64,000 bases of DNA from Tabrizicola sp. Its GTDB lineage: Bacteria > Pseudomonadota > Alphaproteobacteria > Rhodobacterales > Rhodobacteraceae. The stretch spans positions 219,575-283,574 of the forward strand of contig NZ_JAUXZE010000009.1 in the NCBI RefSeq assembly GCF_030694085.1. Direction: 5' to 3'. The notes under the pieces were generated by a model, which was not told the DNA's origin, searched no databases, and worked only from the letters and a program-made list of their open reading frames with translations. This document shows positions 7,766 through 16,538 of this stretch, piece after piece. How positions within the stretch are numbered: position 1 is the first letter of the stretch; each line of letters starts with the position of its first letter. Both the position numbers and the translations under genes were made by a program.

Positions 7766-8884
7766 ATGAAAATCGGATGCCCGAAAGAGATCAAGCCGCA
7801 GGAGTTCCGCGTCGGGATGACCCCCGACGCCGTGCGCGAGGCAGTGGCCCACGGCCATGAGGTGATGATCGAAACCAAGGCCGGGATGGGCGCAGGCTTT
7901 GCCGACGCCGACTATGTCGCCGCCGGGGCCCGCATCATCGACACCGCAGAGGAGGTCTTTGCCAAGGCCGACATGATCGTCAAGGTCAAGGAACCCCAGT
8001 CCGTTGAACGCAAGCGCCTGCGCGAAGGGCAGATCCTGTTCACCTATCTTCACCTTGCGCCCGACCCAGAGCAGACCCAGGACCTTCTCGCAAGCGGAGC
8101 CACCTGCATCGCCTATGAGACGGTGACCGACGACCGTGGCGGGTTGCCCCTTCTGGCCCCGATGTCCGAAGTCGCGGGCCGTCTTGCACCCCAGGTCGGG
8201 GCCTGGACCCTGCAGAAGGCCAACGGCGGGCGTGGCGTCCTGCTGGGGGGCGTGCCGGGTGTGCTTCCGGCCAAGGTCCTGGTCATCGGCGGCGGAGTCG
8301 TCGGGACCCACGCCGCCAAGGTCGCCGCCGGCATGGGTGCGGATGTCACCGTCATCGACCGCTCGGTCAACCGCCTGCGCTATCTGGACGACGTCTTCGG
8401 GCGTGAGTTCAAGAACGCCTATGCCTCGGCTGGCAATACCATCGCTCTGGCCCGCGAGGCTGACCTGATCATCGGCGCGGTGCTGATCCCTGGGGCCGCA
8501 GCCCCCAAGCTGATCTCGAAGGCCCAGCTCAAGGAGTTGAAGCCGGGCGCTGCGCTTGTCGACGTCGCCATCGACCAGGGTGGCTGCTTCGAGACGTCCC
8601 GCGCCACCACCCATCAGGACCCGATCTACGAGGTCGACGGCATCATGCACTACTGCGTCGCCAACATGCCCGGCGCAGTGGCCCGCACCTCGACGCAGGC
8701 CCTGGGGAACGCCACGATGCCCTTCATGCTGGCCCTGGCCGACAAGGGCTGGAAGAAGGCTTGCGCCGATGACCGGCACCTCTTGAACGGCCTGAACGTC
8801 CATGCCGGCAAGCTGACCTACGCCGCTGTGGGCGTGGCCCTTGGCCTGCCGGTGATCACCGGCGATCAGGCTTTGGCCCTGTAG
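7766..8884 (+). CDS. ald: Alanine dehydrogenase
   Basis: NAD-dependent L-alanine dehydrogenase (alanine to pyruvate, ammonia and NADH), 372 residues, the normal length. The N-terminus [20 protein letters not shown] is the family signature. The catalytic His is in YLHLAPD (about residue 95). The Rossmann motif [20 protein letters not shown] is at about 173-192, and [15 protein letters not shown] carries the catalytic Asp. A strong ribosome site (AGGGAGGAAA, 7754-7763) precedes the ATG. It is divergent from its probable AsnC-type regulator and allows alanine to serve as carbon and nitrogen source. Confidence 0.97.
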   Translation: MKIGCPKEIKPQEFRVGMTPDAVREAVAHGHEVMIETKAGMGAGFADADYVAAGARIIDTAEEVFAKADMIVKVKEPQSVERKRLREGQILFTYLHLAPDPEQTQDLLASGATCIAYETVTDDRGGLPLLAPMSEVAGRLAPQVGAWTLQKANGGRGVLLGGVPGVLPAKVLVIGGGVVGTHAAKVAAGMGADVTVIDRSVNRLRYLDDVFGREFKNAYASAGNTIALAREADLIIGAVLIPGAAAPKLISKAQLKELKPGAALVDVAIDQGGCFETSRATTHQDPIYEVDGIMHYCVANMPGAVARTSTQALGNATMPFMLALADKGWKKACADDRHLLNGLNVHAGKLTYAAVGVALGLPVITGDQALAL

Positions 8885-8926
8885 TAAAACCTTTCCAAGC
8901 AACCTCCGGTCTGCGACGCTTCGGTG

Positions 8927-9439
8927 ATGCAGACCGATCCCCTCCACTTCCGCGACGCGATGCTGGACGATGCCGCAGCCATCGCCGACCTGGTGAACTC
9001 GGCATACTCGGGACCCGACGCCGCCAGGGGCTGGACGCCCGAGACCCATTTGCACGCCGGGCCGCGCACGACCCTGGCCGAGGTCCGGGGTATTCTGGCA
9101 GACCCACACCATCGCATCCTGCTTTGCCACGCGCCGGACCTGGCGGGGTCGGTGCAGATCGACGCTTCGGGCCACCTGGGAATGCTGGCCGTCCATCCGC
9201 TGCGCCAAGCCGAAGGGATCGGCCGCGCGCTTCTTGACCATGCCGAGACGCGGGCCGTTTCACTGTGGGGGGTCCCGTCACTGACGCTGACCGCGATCAA
9301 CCTCCAAACTGCCCTCATCGCCTATTCCGAACGTCGGGGTTTTCGGCGCACGGGGCGGCGCGAAGCCTTTCCACATGACGAACAGCCCGGTGCATTGCGT
9401 CAGGACTTCGATCTGATCGAGCTGACCAAACCGATCTGA
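8927..9439 (+). CDS. GNAT family N-acetyltransferase
   Basis: Acetyl-CoA-dependent N-acetyltransferase fold, about 170 residues. The core motif A region reads HLGMLAVHPLRQAEGIGRALLDHAE (about residues 84-108; key features are V-x-P and the Q/R-x-x-G-x-G/A acetyl-CoA loop). The YSERRGFRRTGRREAFP segment near the C-terminus matches motif B. The substrate is unknown. The reading frame also offers a GTG one codon upstream; ATG 8927 is preferred. It follows ald by 42 bp and may be read through from it. Confidence 0.85.
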   Translation: MQTDPLHFRDAMLDDAAAIADLVNSAYSGPDAARGWTPETHLHAGPRTTLAEVRGILADPHHRILLCHAPDLAGSVQIDASGHLGMLAVHPLRQAEGIGRALLDHAETRAVSLWGVPSLTLTAINLQTALIAYSERRGFRRTGRREAFPHDEQPGALRQDFDLIELTKPI

Positions 9440-9494
9440 TGCGACGGAAACGCCGCACTGCGGCGTATACGGGGCACCAGACCAAAGGTGCCCC

Positions 9495-10100
9495 ATGACA
9501 ATTCTCGGCCAGAAACCCTCGACCCTTGCCCTGTGGGTCGTGCTTGCGATCCCCGCCGTCCCCCTGATCGGCCCACTGTTCGGCGACGACGCGCAGTCGT
9601 TCCACCGCCTCTTGCACCCCACGGGCGAATGGGCCGCGCGGTTCATGATCATCGGGATGATGGCCTCGGGCCTGATGCTTCTGTTCAAGGGCCGCCAGTG
9701 GCCGCGCTGGCTGGTGCACCACCGCCGCGACATAGAGGTTGCGGCCTTTGTCTACGCCGCGCTGCATACCCTGGTCTATGTGATCGACCGCGGCACCCTG
9801 GACCGCATCGTCGACGCCCTGCCCCATACCGAGATCTGGACGGGCTGGCTGGCGATGCTGCTTTTCGTGCCCTTGGCAGTCACCTCGAACAACGCCGCGC
9901 AGCGCTGGCTGCACACGGGCTGGAAGACCCTGCAACGCTGGGCCTATCCGGCGGCGGTGCTGGTCCTGATCCACTGGGCCGCGCTGCACAACTGGGGCAG
10001 CTGGCCACCCGCCGCTGTCCACTTCGGTCCGCTGGTCGCGCTATGGGTCTACCGGCTTTGGTATTGGTACCTGCGCCCGCGCACACCCCTGCCTGCCTGA
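9495..10100 (+). CDS. Ferric-reductase-like transmembrane protein (MsrQ/YedZ-like)
   Basis: Integral membrane protein of 201 residues with about six hydrophobic segments, related to the haem-b-binding ferric reductase-like domain. Conserved histidines sit in membrane positions: HPTGEWAARF (about residue 41), VYAALHTLVYV (about 96), and WAALHN near 165. This layout resembles MsrQ, which passes electrons to the periplasmic methionine sulfoxide reductase MsrP. No msrP gene is adjacent, so the partner is elsewhere or different. The gene is convergent with mscL across a shared hairpin. Confidence 0.75.
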   Translation: MTILGQKPSTLALWVVLAIPAVPLIGPLFGDDAQSFHRLLHPTGEWAARFMIIGMMASGLMLLFKGRQWPRWLVHHRRDIEVAAFVYAALHTLVYVIDRGTLDRIVDALPHTEIWTGWLAMLLFVPLAVTSNNAAQRWLHTGWKTLQRWAYPAAVLVLIHWAALHNWGSWPPAAVHFGPLVALWVYRLWYWYLRPRTPLPA

Positions 10101-10106
10101 ATGGAA

Positions 10107-10136
10107 ACGGCCCGCAGGATCGCACCTGCGGGCCGT
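10107..10136. terminator. Bidirectional terminator-like hairpin
   Basis: A perfect 12-bp stem, ACGGCCCGCAGG (10107-10118) with CCTGCGGGCCGT (10125-10136) and a 6-nt loop, lies between the convergent MsrQ-like gene and mscL. T-tracts are short on both sides (TCTG to the right, TTTCC to the left), so termination may be partial. Confidence 0.65.
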
Positions 10137-10157
10137 CTGCCGGAACCTTCTTTGGTC

Positions 10158-10529
10158 TTACTTGGCCTTCAGAGTGGCCAGGATTTCCTTCAAGAGGTCG
10201 TTGTCCGACGGACCCGCCGGCGGTGCTGGCTCTTCGACCTTCTTCGGCATCATCCGGTTCACCGCCTTCACGATCAGGAACACCACCCAGGCCACGATCA
10301 CGAACTTGATGATCGCAGTGATGAAATTGCCGTACATGAACTGCGCTTCGCCAAGGCCGACGCTCAGGCCGCTGAAGTCCACGCCCCCGACAATCAGACC
10401 GATCAGCGGGTTGATCAGGTCGTCAACCAGCGAGGTGACGATGGCGGTGAAGGCAGCGCCGATGACCACACCGACGGCAAGGTCAAGCACGCTGCCGCGC
10501 GCGATGAAGGCTTTGAATTCGTTAAACAT
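10158..10529 (-). CDS. mscL: Large-conductance mechanosensitive channel MscL
   Basis: Pentameric inner-membrane channel that opens on membrane tension and protects against hypo-osmotic shock. 123 residues, within the family range. The signature [23 protein letters not shown] (residues 2-24; pore-lining TM1 follows) is present, as is TM2 ([18 protein letters not shown], about 75-92). The C-terminal helix [15 protein letters not shown] matches the conserved bundle. Monocistronic. Confidence 0.97.
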   Translation of the reverse strand: MFNEFKAFIARGSVLDLAVGVVIGAAFTAIVTSLVDDLINPLIGLIVGGVDFSGLSVGLGEAQFMYGNFITAIIKFVIVAWVVFLIVKAVNRMMPKKVEEPAPPAGPSDNDLLKEILATLKAK

Positions 10530-10688
10530 TCCACGGTTCCCTTTTTTGTCCCGCCTTGGTCGGCAGACTTTCTGATTGCTCAGGCTCTCAGGCCCGGCTG
10601 GACTATGGCATAGGTGAACTGAAAATTAACGGGGAAATTTGGCAGTTTCACCCACGAGACCGGCGGGGTGTGACTCTGGGGCTGCGGC

Positions 10689-11636
10689 TTAAACGCCGCG
10701 CGGGGCTGCGGCCCGGCGCAGCCGGTCGTTTATCGCGCGGCCCAGACCCGTCTCGGGCACCGGGGCAAAGGCGATGCGCCCCCCCGGACCCGCCAGCCGG
10801 TCAGCCTCGCGCAGCATTTGGAACAGCCGCGACGCCGCCTCGACCAGATCGCCGGATTCGGACAGCATCAACGCGCCCTTCACTGGACCGAAGCCGACCA
10901 GAACTTCCCCTTGCAGCGCCTCGGGCGCGTTCAGCCGCAGGACCGCCTCGGGCGCGTAATGCGAGGCAAGCTGGCCGGGAGACGTCGGCTTTCCGGCATC
11001 GCCGCCTACCGCCAGCGGCTCGCCCAGGGCCGCCTCCAGCACCTCCACCGGCAAACCGCCGGGGCGCAAAAGCAACGGCTCGGGGTCCGCAACAACGATC
11101 GTTGACTCCAGTCCCACGGCGCAGGCTCCACCATCCAGGACCGCTGCGATCCGGCCCGTCAGCCCCTCCAGCACATGCGCGGTTTGCGTGGGCGAGACAC
11201 GTCCCGAGGGGTTGGCGGACGGCGCGGCAAGTGGCCCCCCGAACGCCCGAAGCAGCCGTTGCGCCAGGGGATGCGCCGGGACACGCACGGCCACTGTTTG
11301 CAGGCCCGCCGTCACAAGAGGAGAAATCCCCGCCCCCTCGCGCAGCGGCAGAACCAGCGTCAGTGGCCCCGGCCAGAAGGCCTGGGCCAGCATCTGCGCC
11401 TTAGGTCCGACGCGCGCGATCTTTTCCACCGCGACAAGATCGGGCAAGTGGACAATCAGCGGGTTGAAACTTGGCCGGCCCTTGGCCTCGTAGATCCGCG
11501 CCACGGCCCGGTCGTCCCGCGCATCCCCACCCAGGCCGTAAACGGTCTCGGTCGGGAAAGCGACCAGCTCGCCCGCTGCCAGCAACCGCGCGGCTTCGGC
11601 GATCCCGACATCGTCCGGGGCTAGGGTTCGGGTCAT
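10689..11636 (-). CDS. L-threonylcarbamoyladenylate synthase (Sua5/YrdC)
   Basis: Makes threonylcarbamoyl-AMP from threonine, bicarbonate and ATP for the universal t6A37 tRNA modification. 315 residues, the long Sua5 form: a YrdC domain (residues 10-195, with FPTETVYGLGGDARD and KGRPSFNPLIVH) followed by the Sua5-specific C-terminal domain (SPGQLASHYAPEA linker at about 215-227). The transfer enzyme TsaD is not in the window. It is divergent from the acyl-CoA dehydrogenase gene. Confidence 0.93.
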   Translation of the reverse strand: MTRTLAPDDVGIAEAARLLAAGELVAFPTETVYGLGGDARDDRAVARIYEAKGRPSFNPLIVHLPDLVAVEKIARVGPKAQMLAQAFWPGPLTLVLPLREGAGISPLVTAGLQTVAVRVPAHPLAQRLLRAFGGPLAAPSANPSGRVSPTQTAHVLEGLTGRIAAVLDGGACAVGLESTIVVADPEPLLLRPGGLPVEVLEAALGEPLAVGGDAGKPTSPGQLASHYAPEAVLRLNAPEALQGEVLVGFGPVKGALMLSESGDLVEAASRLFQMLREADRLAGPGGRIAFAPVPETGLGRAINDRLRRAAAPRGV

Positions 11637-11744
11637 GGTGACGCAGCGTCCAGCTTGATGGGCTTGGCGAAAGGGCTAGCCTTGATTTGGGCGTCCATAA
11701 GCCAGCCCCCCCGTTTTGCCAAGCTTTGACCGAAAGAGGCCCAG

Positions 11745-13448
11745 ATGCCCTACCGCGCGCCTGTGAAGGACATCCGCTTCATCCTGGACCATGTGGTAGG
11801 CTTCGCCGAGGTCGCTGTGACCGACCGCTTCTCTGCCGCGACCCCCGACCTTGCCGAGGCGATCCTGGCCGAGGCCGGGCGCCTGTCGACCGACATCCTT
11901 GCGCCGCTGAACCGGATCGGCGACCAACATCCCGCACGGCTGGAGAACGGCGCCGTCGTCTCCTCCCCCGGCTTTGCCGAGGGTTACCGCGCGATTGCCG
12001 AGGGTGGCTGGGTCGGCATGGCGGCAAGCCCGGATTATGGCGGCATGGGTTTGCCGATCTCGCTGGCGCTGGGGGTGGACGAGATGATGTCCAGCGCCTG
12101 CCTTGCGCTACAGCTGAAGCCACTACTCACCAAGGGCCAGATCGAGGCGCTGGAACATCACGCCTCGGACGAGATGAAGGCACTTTACCTGCCGAAGCTG
12201 ACCTCGGGTGAATGGTCGGGGACGATGAACCTGACCGAGCCGCACGCGGGGTCCGATGTCGGCGCGCTGCGGACGAAGGCAATGCCGAACGGGGACGGGA
12301 CCTATGCGATCAGCGGGCAGAAGATCTTCATCACCTGGGGCGACACCGACCTGACGCCCAATGTCTGCCACCTTGTCCTCGCGCGTCTGCCGGACGGGGC
12401 GGAGGGGACCAAGGGGATCAGCCTTTTCATGGTTCCGAAGTTCATCCCGGTCGCCGATGGGGGGCTGGGCGACCGCAACAGCCTGCGGGTGGTCAGTCTG
12501 GAGCACAAGCTTGGCATCCACGGCAGCCCGACCTGCGTGATGCAGTTCGACGGGGCGACGGGTTGGCTCGTGGGGGCGCCGCACAAGGGGATGGCGGCGA
12601 TGTTCACGATGATGAACAACGCCCGGCTGTCCGTCGCCGCGCAAGGGGTCGGGATTGCCGAGGCAGCCCTTCAGCACGCGCTGGCCTATGCCGAGGCGCG
12701 GCATCAGGGGGCAACGCCGCTGGCGGCAGACGGCCCCATCCTGGAGCACGCCGACGTCCGCCGGATGCTGGCGACAGCAAGGGCCGAGGTCTTTGCCGCC
12801 CGCGCAATCTCGCTGGCCTGTGCCAAGGCGATCGACATGGCGACGGCGACCGGCAACCCGGACTGGCAGGCCCGTGCGGCGCTGCTGACCCCCATCGCAA
12901 AGGCCTATGCGACCGATGTCGCCTGCGAGGTGGCGGGTATGGGCGTTCAGGTCCACGGCGGCATGGGCTTCGTCGAGGAGACTGGCGCGGCGCAATACCT
13001 TCGGGATGCGCGGATCCTGCCGATCTACGAGGGGACGAACGGGATTCAGGCGATGGATCTGGTGGGGCGGAAGCTCTTGGATGGCGGAGAGGCGGCATTC
13101 CGGCTGATCGACGAGGTCCAGCGCGGGGCCGAGGCGGGGCGCGCCCACCTGCCCGACCTGGCGGGCGAGGTCTGGCAGGCTGCCGAGGCGCTGCGGGAGG
13201 GGACCGAAGCGGTGCTCGCCCTCCCCCTCAACGACCGCTTTGCGGGGGCGGTGCCCTACCTGCGGGCCTTCGCACGGGTCCTGGGCGGGCAGGCGCACCT
13301 GAAGGCGGCGCTGGCCGATCCGGGGCGGGAGGCGCTGGCCCGGGTCATGGTCCGGCGGCTGCTGCCCGAACTTGGGGGGCTGCTTGCCCAGGCCAGGGAG
13401 GGGGCAGCGGGGCTGTACGAGGTGGGGTCAGAGGACCTTGCCGCCTGA
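11745..13448 (+). CDS. Acyl-CoA dehydrogenase, DmdC-like
   Basis: FAD-dependent acyl-CoA dehydrogenase of 567 residues, longer than classical ones because of a C-terminal extension (acyl-CoA dehydrogenase C domain). The start MPYRAPVKDIRFILDHV is typical of the group that includes 3-methylmercaptopropionyl-CoA dehydrogenase DmdC. Motifs seen: MNLTEPHAGSDVGALRTKA (FAD/substrate loop), GQKIFITWGDTD, and LPIYEGTNGIQAMDLVGRKL with the catalytic Glu in YEGT. In this family DmdC acts in demethylation-pathway breakdown of DMSP, but the same group includes ordinary fatty acyl-CoA dehydrogenases, so DMSP use is not proven. The stop codon is followed 2 bp later by a 15-bp palindrome. Confidence 0.88.
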   Translation: MPYRAPVKDIRFILDHVVGFAEVAVTDRFSAATPDLAEAILAEAGRLSTDILAPLNRIGDQHPARLENGAVVSSPGFAEGYRAIAEGGWVGMAASPDYGGMGLPISLALGVDEMMSSACLALQLKPLLTKGQIEALEHHASDEMKALYLPKLTSGEWSGTMNLTEPHAGSDVGALRTKAMPNGDGTYAISGQKIFITWGDTDLTPNVCHLVLARLPDGAEGTKGISLFMVPKFIPVADGGLGDRNSLRVVSLEHKLGIHGSPTCVMQFDGATGWLVGAPHKGMAAMFTMMNNARLSVAAQGVGIAEAALQHALAYAEARHQGATPLAADGPILEHADVRRMLATARAEVFAARAISLACAKAIDMATATGNPDWQARAALLTPIAKAYATDVACEVAGMGVQVHGGMGFVEETGAAQYLRDARILPIYEGTNGIQAMDLVGRKLLDGGEAAFRLIDEVQRGAEAGRAHLPDLAGEVWQAAEALREGTEAVLALPLNDRFAGAVPYLRAFARVLGGQAHLKAALADPGREALARVMVRRLLPELGGLLAQAREGAAGLYEVGSEDLAA

Positions 13449-13450
13449 AG

Positions 13451-13465
13451 TGTCCACGGTGGACA
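13451..13465. repeat. 15-bp palindrome TGTCCAC-G-GTGGACA (copy 1)
   Basis: A perfect palindrome 2 bp after the acyl-CoA dehydrogenase stop. An equivalent (TGTCCAC-C-GTGGACA) lies at 46312-46326, again 2 bp past a stop codon. It may be a short hairpin, a transcription-factor site or a dispersed repeat. Confidence 0.7.
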
Positions 13466-13544
13466 GAACGCGATGCCCTTTTGCAATCAACCACTTGGTC
13501 GCGGACGTTAGGGATTTGGAAACTTTTGCCCACGGAGTACTTGT

Positions 13545-13680
13545 CGGCGACTTCGTCCTTCCTCGCGGCAGCCTGACCGCATGATCGGCAATGTGGAGGA
13601 CGCATCGCCAGGACGGTTCGTCCGTCACTTCGTCCCTCCTCGCGCGGCCATCCCGACGAGAAGACAAAGTCGCACGAGGA
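13545..13680. repeat. Degenerate dispersed repeat with GACTTCGTC/GACGAAGTC motifs (copy 1)
   Basis: Non-coding stretch between the acyl-CoA dehydrogenase and CDGSH genes. Bases 13654-13680 are the inverted copy of 60961-60987 with 26 of 27 matches. Bases 13618-13635 correspond to a second block at 61006-61023. A further partial motif (GACTTCGTCCTT) is at 13549-13560. Short reading frames through it are not convincing genes. Confidence 0.7.
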
Positions 13681-13690
13681 GGCGATCCGG

Positions 13691-14332
13691 TCAGTCCGCC
13701 ACGAACCCGGCCGCCTTGTGGCTACCGTCGCAGTAGGGCTTGTTCGCCGAATGGCCGCAGCGGCAAAGCCAGGTCTTCGTCACCTTGTTCACTGTCCGCC
13801 CGGTGCCGGACACGATTTCAAGGTTCCCCGTCACCATCAGGGATCCGTTGGGCTGCGGCTGGACGCTGACCGGGCCGTTCCGCACCTCCAGCGCCGCGAA
13901 TTCCTTCGCCGCCGGTTCCCCGGTCGCCGTGAACCCCGCCGCCACATGCGCCCCGTCACAGAAGGGCTTGTTCTGCGACTGCCCACAGCGGCAAAGCGTG
14001 GCGCGGGGCGTGGCCTGCCGCTGCCCACCGATCACCAGTTCAGCCTCGATCGCCAGCGGACCGTTTTCCCGCACCCGGACCGTGTTCAACACCGGCGGTG
14101 CATCCGACGTGGCCGACCCATCGGTGTGCGCCACCCGGATCGCGCCCGACGGGCAGGAGAGCGCCACATGCATCACCGCCTCGGCGCTGGCGGCGTCAGG
14201 GTGGATCCACGCGCCCGGCACGTTCGGCACGAAGACATCCGGGCGCCCCAGCACGCAGTTGCGGGAATGGACGCAGCGGCCCGCGTCGAAACGGATGGTG
14301 ACCTCGCGGCCCTGGACAACTTCCTCGGACAT
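13691..14332 (-). CDS. CDGSH iron-sulfur protein with N-terminal 4Fe-4S mono-cluster domain
   Basis: About 213 residues with three predicted iron-sulfur sites. The N-terminal (Fer4_19-like) domain has FDAGRCVHSRNCV and ALSCPSGAIRV (about residues 15-72). Two CDGSH (MitoNEET-like) 2Fe-2S motifs follow: CRCGQSQNKPFCDGAH and CRCGHSANKPYCDGSH, each C-x-C-(x)n-C-D-G-(A/S)-H. Function is likely redox or cluster transfer; the partner is unknown. Start 14332 is preferred over 14386 because GGGGGAAA lies just upstream and the N-terminal domain begins there. It follows the ProC-like gene by about 60 bp on the same strand. Confidence 0.88.
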   Translation of the reverse strand: MSEEVVQGREVTIRFDAGRCVHSRNCVLGRPDVFVPNVPGAWIHPDAASAEAVMHVALSCPSGAIRVAHTDGSATSDAPPVLNTVRVRENGPLAIEAELVIGGQRQATPRATLCRCGQSQNKPFCDGAHVAAGFTATGEPAAKEFAALEVRNGPVSVQPQPNGSLMVTGNLEIVSGTGRTVNKVTKTWLCRCGHSANKPYCDGSHKAAGFVAD

Positions 14333-14394
14333 GGTTTCCCCCGGTTGCGGTGTCGCAAGGAGAACCGGGAACCCGGACTCCGGCAAGCGAAAAT

Positions 14395-15150
14395 CTAACC
14401 GCCGATCCGGCGCAGGACACGGGTCAGGGCCTCGTCCCAGGCGGTCAGCGCGCCGCGTTCGGTCAGGGTTGCGACCAGAAGCTCGGAGATGCCGCCGGGG
14501 GTGATGACCTCGCGCTGGATCTCGGGAAGGCTGCGATCCTCGGACAGCAGGACCTCGGCATTGCCACGCAGGGTGGCTGCGACAAGCGCGCGGGCGGTGG
14601 CGGGGGCCAGGCCCTGCGCCTCGTACCAGGCGATAGCCTGCGCCATCCAGGCAAAGCTGGCGCCCGACAGGGCACCAAAGGTGGCGGCGGTGGTGAAGCT
14701 GGCTTCGTCGGCGAAAGCCTGCACCGGGCCGGTCGCGGCAAGGAAGGATCGCCAGAAACCATCGTCGGGATGCAGGATCGACGGCCCCACCCCCAGCGCA
14801 TTGGCATAGCCCGGCATCATGCCGACCGCCGCCCGGGCCGGGCCGATCACCGATTGCAGGCGCTGAAGGCCAGTTCCCGCCATCGCCGACAGGACGGGCT
14901 GGCCGGGGCGGAAGGTCAGGCGGGCCAGTTCCTCGGCCCCCGTCGCGGCGGGAAGCGACACGAAGACCCCGTCCGACGCGTCAACAACGGCCTGGTTCGA
15001 CGCCGCGACCTGACAGCCGTGATCCTTGGCCAGCCGGGCCGCGACCTCGGCATTGCGGGGCGAAAGGATCAGCCGATACCCGGCCCCCTGCAGCCCCCGC
15101 ACCATCAGCGCGGCCAGACCACCGACGCCAAGGATGCCGATGGTGGTCAC
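14395..15150 (-). CDS. Pyrroline-5-carboxylate reductase-like protein
   Basis: NAD(P)-dependent reductase of the ProC/6-phosphogluconate dehydrogenase fold, 251 residues. The N-terminal Rossmann motif GILGVGGLAALMVRGLQGAG (about residues 4-23) and the ProC-like core (MPGYANALGVG, and ITPGGISELLVATL near residue 220) are visible. The usual ProC TPGGTT motif is changed to TPGGIS, and the helix around it differs, so the substrate may not be pyrroline-5-carboxylate. It starts with GTG, overlapping the aminotransferase stop (GTGA), hence translational coupling. The pair probably reduces or releases an imine made by the aminotransferase; this is inference. Confidence 0.75.
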   Translation of the reverse strand: MTTIGILGVGGLAALMVRGLQGAGYRLILSPRNAEVAARLAKDHGCQVAASNQAVVDASDGVFVSLPAATGAEELARLTFRPGQPVLSAMAGTGLQRLQSVIGPARAAVGMMPGYANALGVGPSILHPDDGFWRSFLAATGPVQAFADEASFTTAATFGALSGASFAWMAQAIAWYEAQGLAPATARALVAATLRGNAEVLLSEDRSLPEIQREVITPGGISELLVATLTERGALTAWDEALTRVLRRIGG

Positions 15151-16481
15151 GGCATCTCCTCCAGCACCTCGGCCATTGCCTTTGCCGTGGTGTCGATGTC
15201 GGCTTCGGTGTGGACGATGGACGACAGCGAGTGGAGCGTGGCCGAGGGGTTCATGTAGATGCCCTTGTCCATCAGCCGCAGCGCGAAGTCGCGGAACTTC
15301 ATCCGGTCGACATGGGTGCAGAAGTCGCGGTAGTCGGCGATCTGATCCTTGTCGGTGAAGAAGATCTGGAACATCGAATTGACGCCCTGCACCACGATCC
15401 CGTGCCGGTTCGAGTTGCGGGCGACCTGCCGCACGCTGTCGGCCATCTTCAGCCCCAGGTCCTTGATCTTCGCAAATCCCGACTGATCGTCGGCAAGCAT
15501 GGTTTCCAGCATGACCTTGGTCACATGCAGCGCCAGCCGCCCGGCGTTATGGGTGCCGAAGTGCAGCACCTTGCCCCATTCCAGGCCCGCCATCACATCC
15601 GCCCGCCCGCCGATCATCGCCATCGGCAGGCCGCCGCCCAGCGCCTTGCCGTAGGTGACGATGTCGGGGGTCAGCCCGTAAAGTTCCGCACAGCCCCCCG
15701 CTGCCAGACGGAAGCCTGTCACGGTTTCATCCAGATAGAACAGCGCGCCGTGCTTCTGGCACAGCTCTTGCATACGGTTCAGGTAGCCGGGTTTCGGGGG
15801 GATGACGCCCATGTTGGACATCACCCCTTCCGTCACCACGCAGGCCGCCTGATCGCCATGCAAGGCCATCGCGCGTTCCAGCGCCTCGACATCGTTCCAG
15901 CGCACGACGATGGTATCTTTCCACGCCTCCTCGGGGATGCCCGAGCTGTCAGGGATGCGGATCGGGTCGTTCGGGTGGCCCAGAAGGGTCGGCGGATAGG
16001 GGTTGGTGTTGATCAGGACGGAATCCCACCAGCCGTGATAGTGGCCTTCGAACTTGATGATCTTGCGGCGGCCCGTGTGGCCCCGCGCCAGGCGGAAGGC
16101 GGCCATCGCGGCCTCGGTTCCCGTGTTGGCGAAGCGAACCTTGTCGACGTGGGGCAGAAGCGCCACCAGCATCTCGGCCACCTCGACCTCGACCTCCAGC
16201 GCGGTGGCGAAATGGGTCCCACGCGCGGCCTCGCGGGCGATGGTCTCCACCACCTTCGGGTGGGCGTGACCCAAGGGCAGCGCGCCGAAGGCCATCATCC
16301 AGTCGATGTATTCGCGCCCGTCCACGTCATAAAGCCGCGCGCCTGCCCCGTGGCTCATGTACCGCGGGGCGCCGCCAAAGGTTGCCGGGCCGCGCGAGGC
16401 AGAGGAGACGCCCTCGACCAGCACCTTCATGCCCCGTTCGAACAGGGATTGCGATTTCGGACCGGCCATGTGGTGCCCCAT
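15147..16481 (-). CDS. Class-III aminotransferase, glutamate-1-semialdehyde aminomutase-like
   Basis: PLP enzyme of 444 residues in the class-III/HemL-related group. The PLP lysine is in TYGKALGGGLPMAMIGGRAD (about residues 277-296; Lys near 280). Other motifs: FANTGTEAAMAAFRLARGHTG (phosphate-binding cup), FEGHYHGWWD and LDETVTGFR with the Asp that contacts the PLP ring. Sequence is close enough to HemL to be mis-called, but it pairs with a ProC-like reductase and lies opposite an XRE-cupin regulator, which suggests catabolism of an amino compound rather than haem synthesis. A second ATG at 16469 has a better GGGG ribosome site and may be the true start. Confidence 0.82.
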   Translation of the reverse strand: MGHHMAGPKSQSLFERGMKVLVEGVSSASRGPATFGGAPRYMSHGAGARLYDVDGREYIDWMMAFGALPLGHAHPKVVETIAREAARGTHFATALEVEVEVAEMLVALLPHVDKVRFANTGTEAAMAAFRLARGHTGRRKIIKFEGHYHGWWDSVLINTNPYPPTLLGHPNDPIRIPDSSGIPEEAWKDTIVVRWNDVEALERAMALHGDQAACVVTEGVMSNMGVIPPKPGYLNRMQELCQKHGALFYLDETVTGFRLAAGGCAELYGLTPDIVTYGKALGGGLPMAMIGGRADVMAGLEWGKVLHFGTHNAGRLALHVTKVMLETMLADDQSGFAKIKDLGLKMADSVRQVARNSNRHGIVVQGVNSMFQIFFTDKDQIADYRDFCTHVDRMKFRDFALRLMDKGIYMNPSATLHSLSSIVHTEADIDTTAKAMAEVLEEMP

Positions 16482-16509
16482 TGTGATTGCTGCCGTGATT
16501 GTTATTATA

Positions 16510-16538
16510 GGAACATACTGTCGTCAAACGGAACATAC
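16510..16538 (+). promoter_or_regulatory. Direct-repeat operator GGAACATAC x2 before the XRE-cupin gene
   Basis: Two identical 9-mers GGAACATAC at 16510-16518 and 16530-16538 start exactly 20 bp apart (two helical turns) in the 57-bp divergent region. The second copy abuts the regulator start codon. This is a likely autoregulatory site that also blocks the aminotransferase promoter. Confidence 0.6.

Noticed and set aside
13428..13667. 79-residue minus-strand frame with RDEV-DE motif
   Set aside because: It translates the dispersed repeat described at 13545-13680 and has no ribosome site; the same motif recurs at 61.0 kb in a different context. A repeat, not a gene.
15147..16481. hemL (glutamate-1-semialdehyde aminomutase) of haem synthesis
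   Set aside because: Sequence is HemL-like, but coupling to a ProC-like gene and an XRE-cupin regulator argues for a catabolic aminotransferase; alphaproteobacteria normally make 5-aminolevulinate by HemA (Shemin route).
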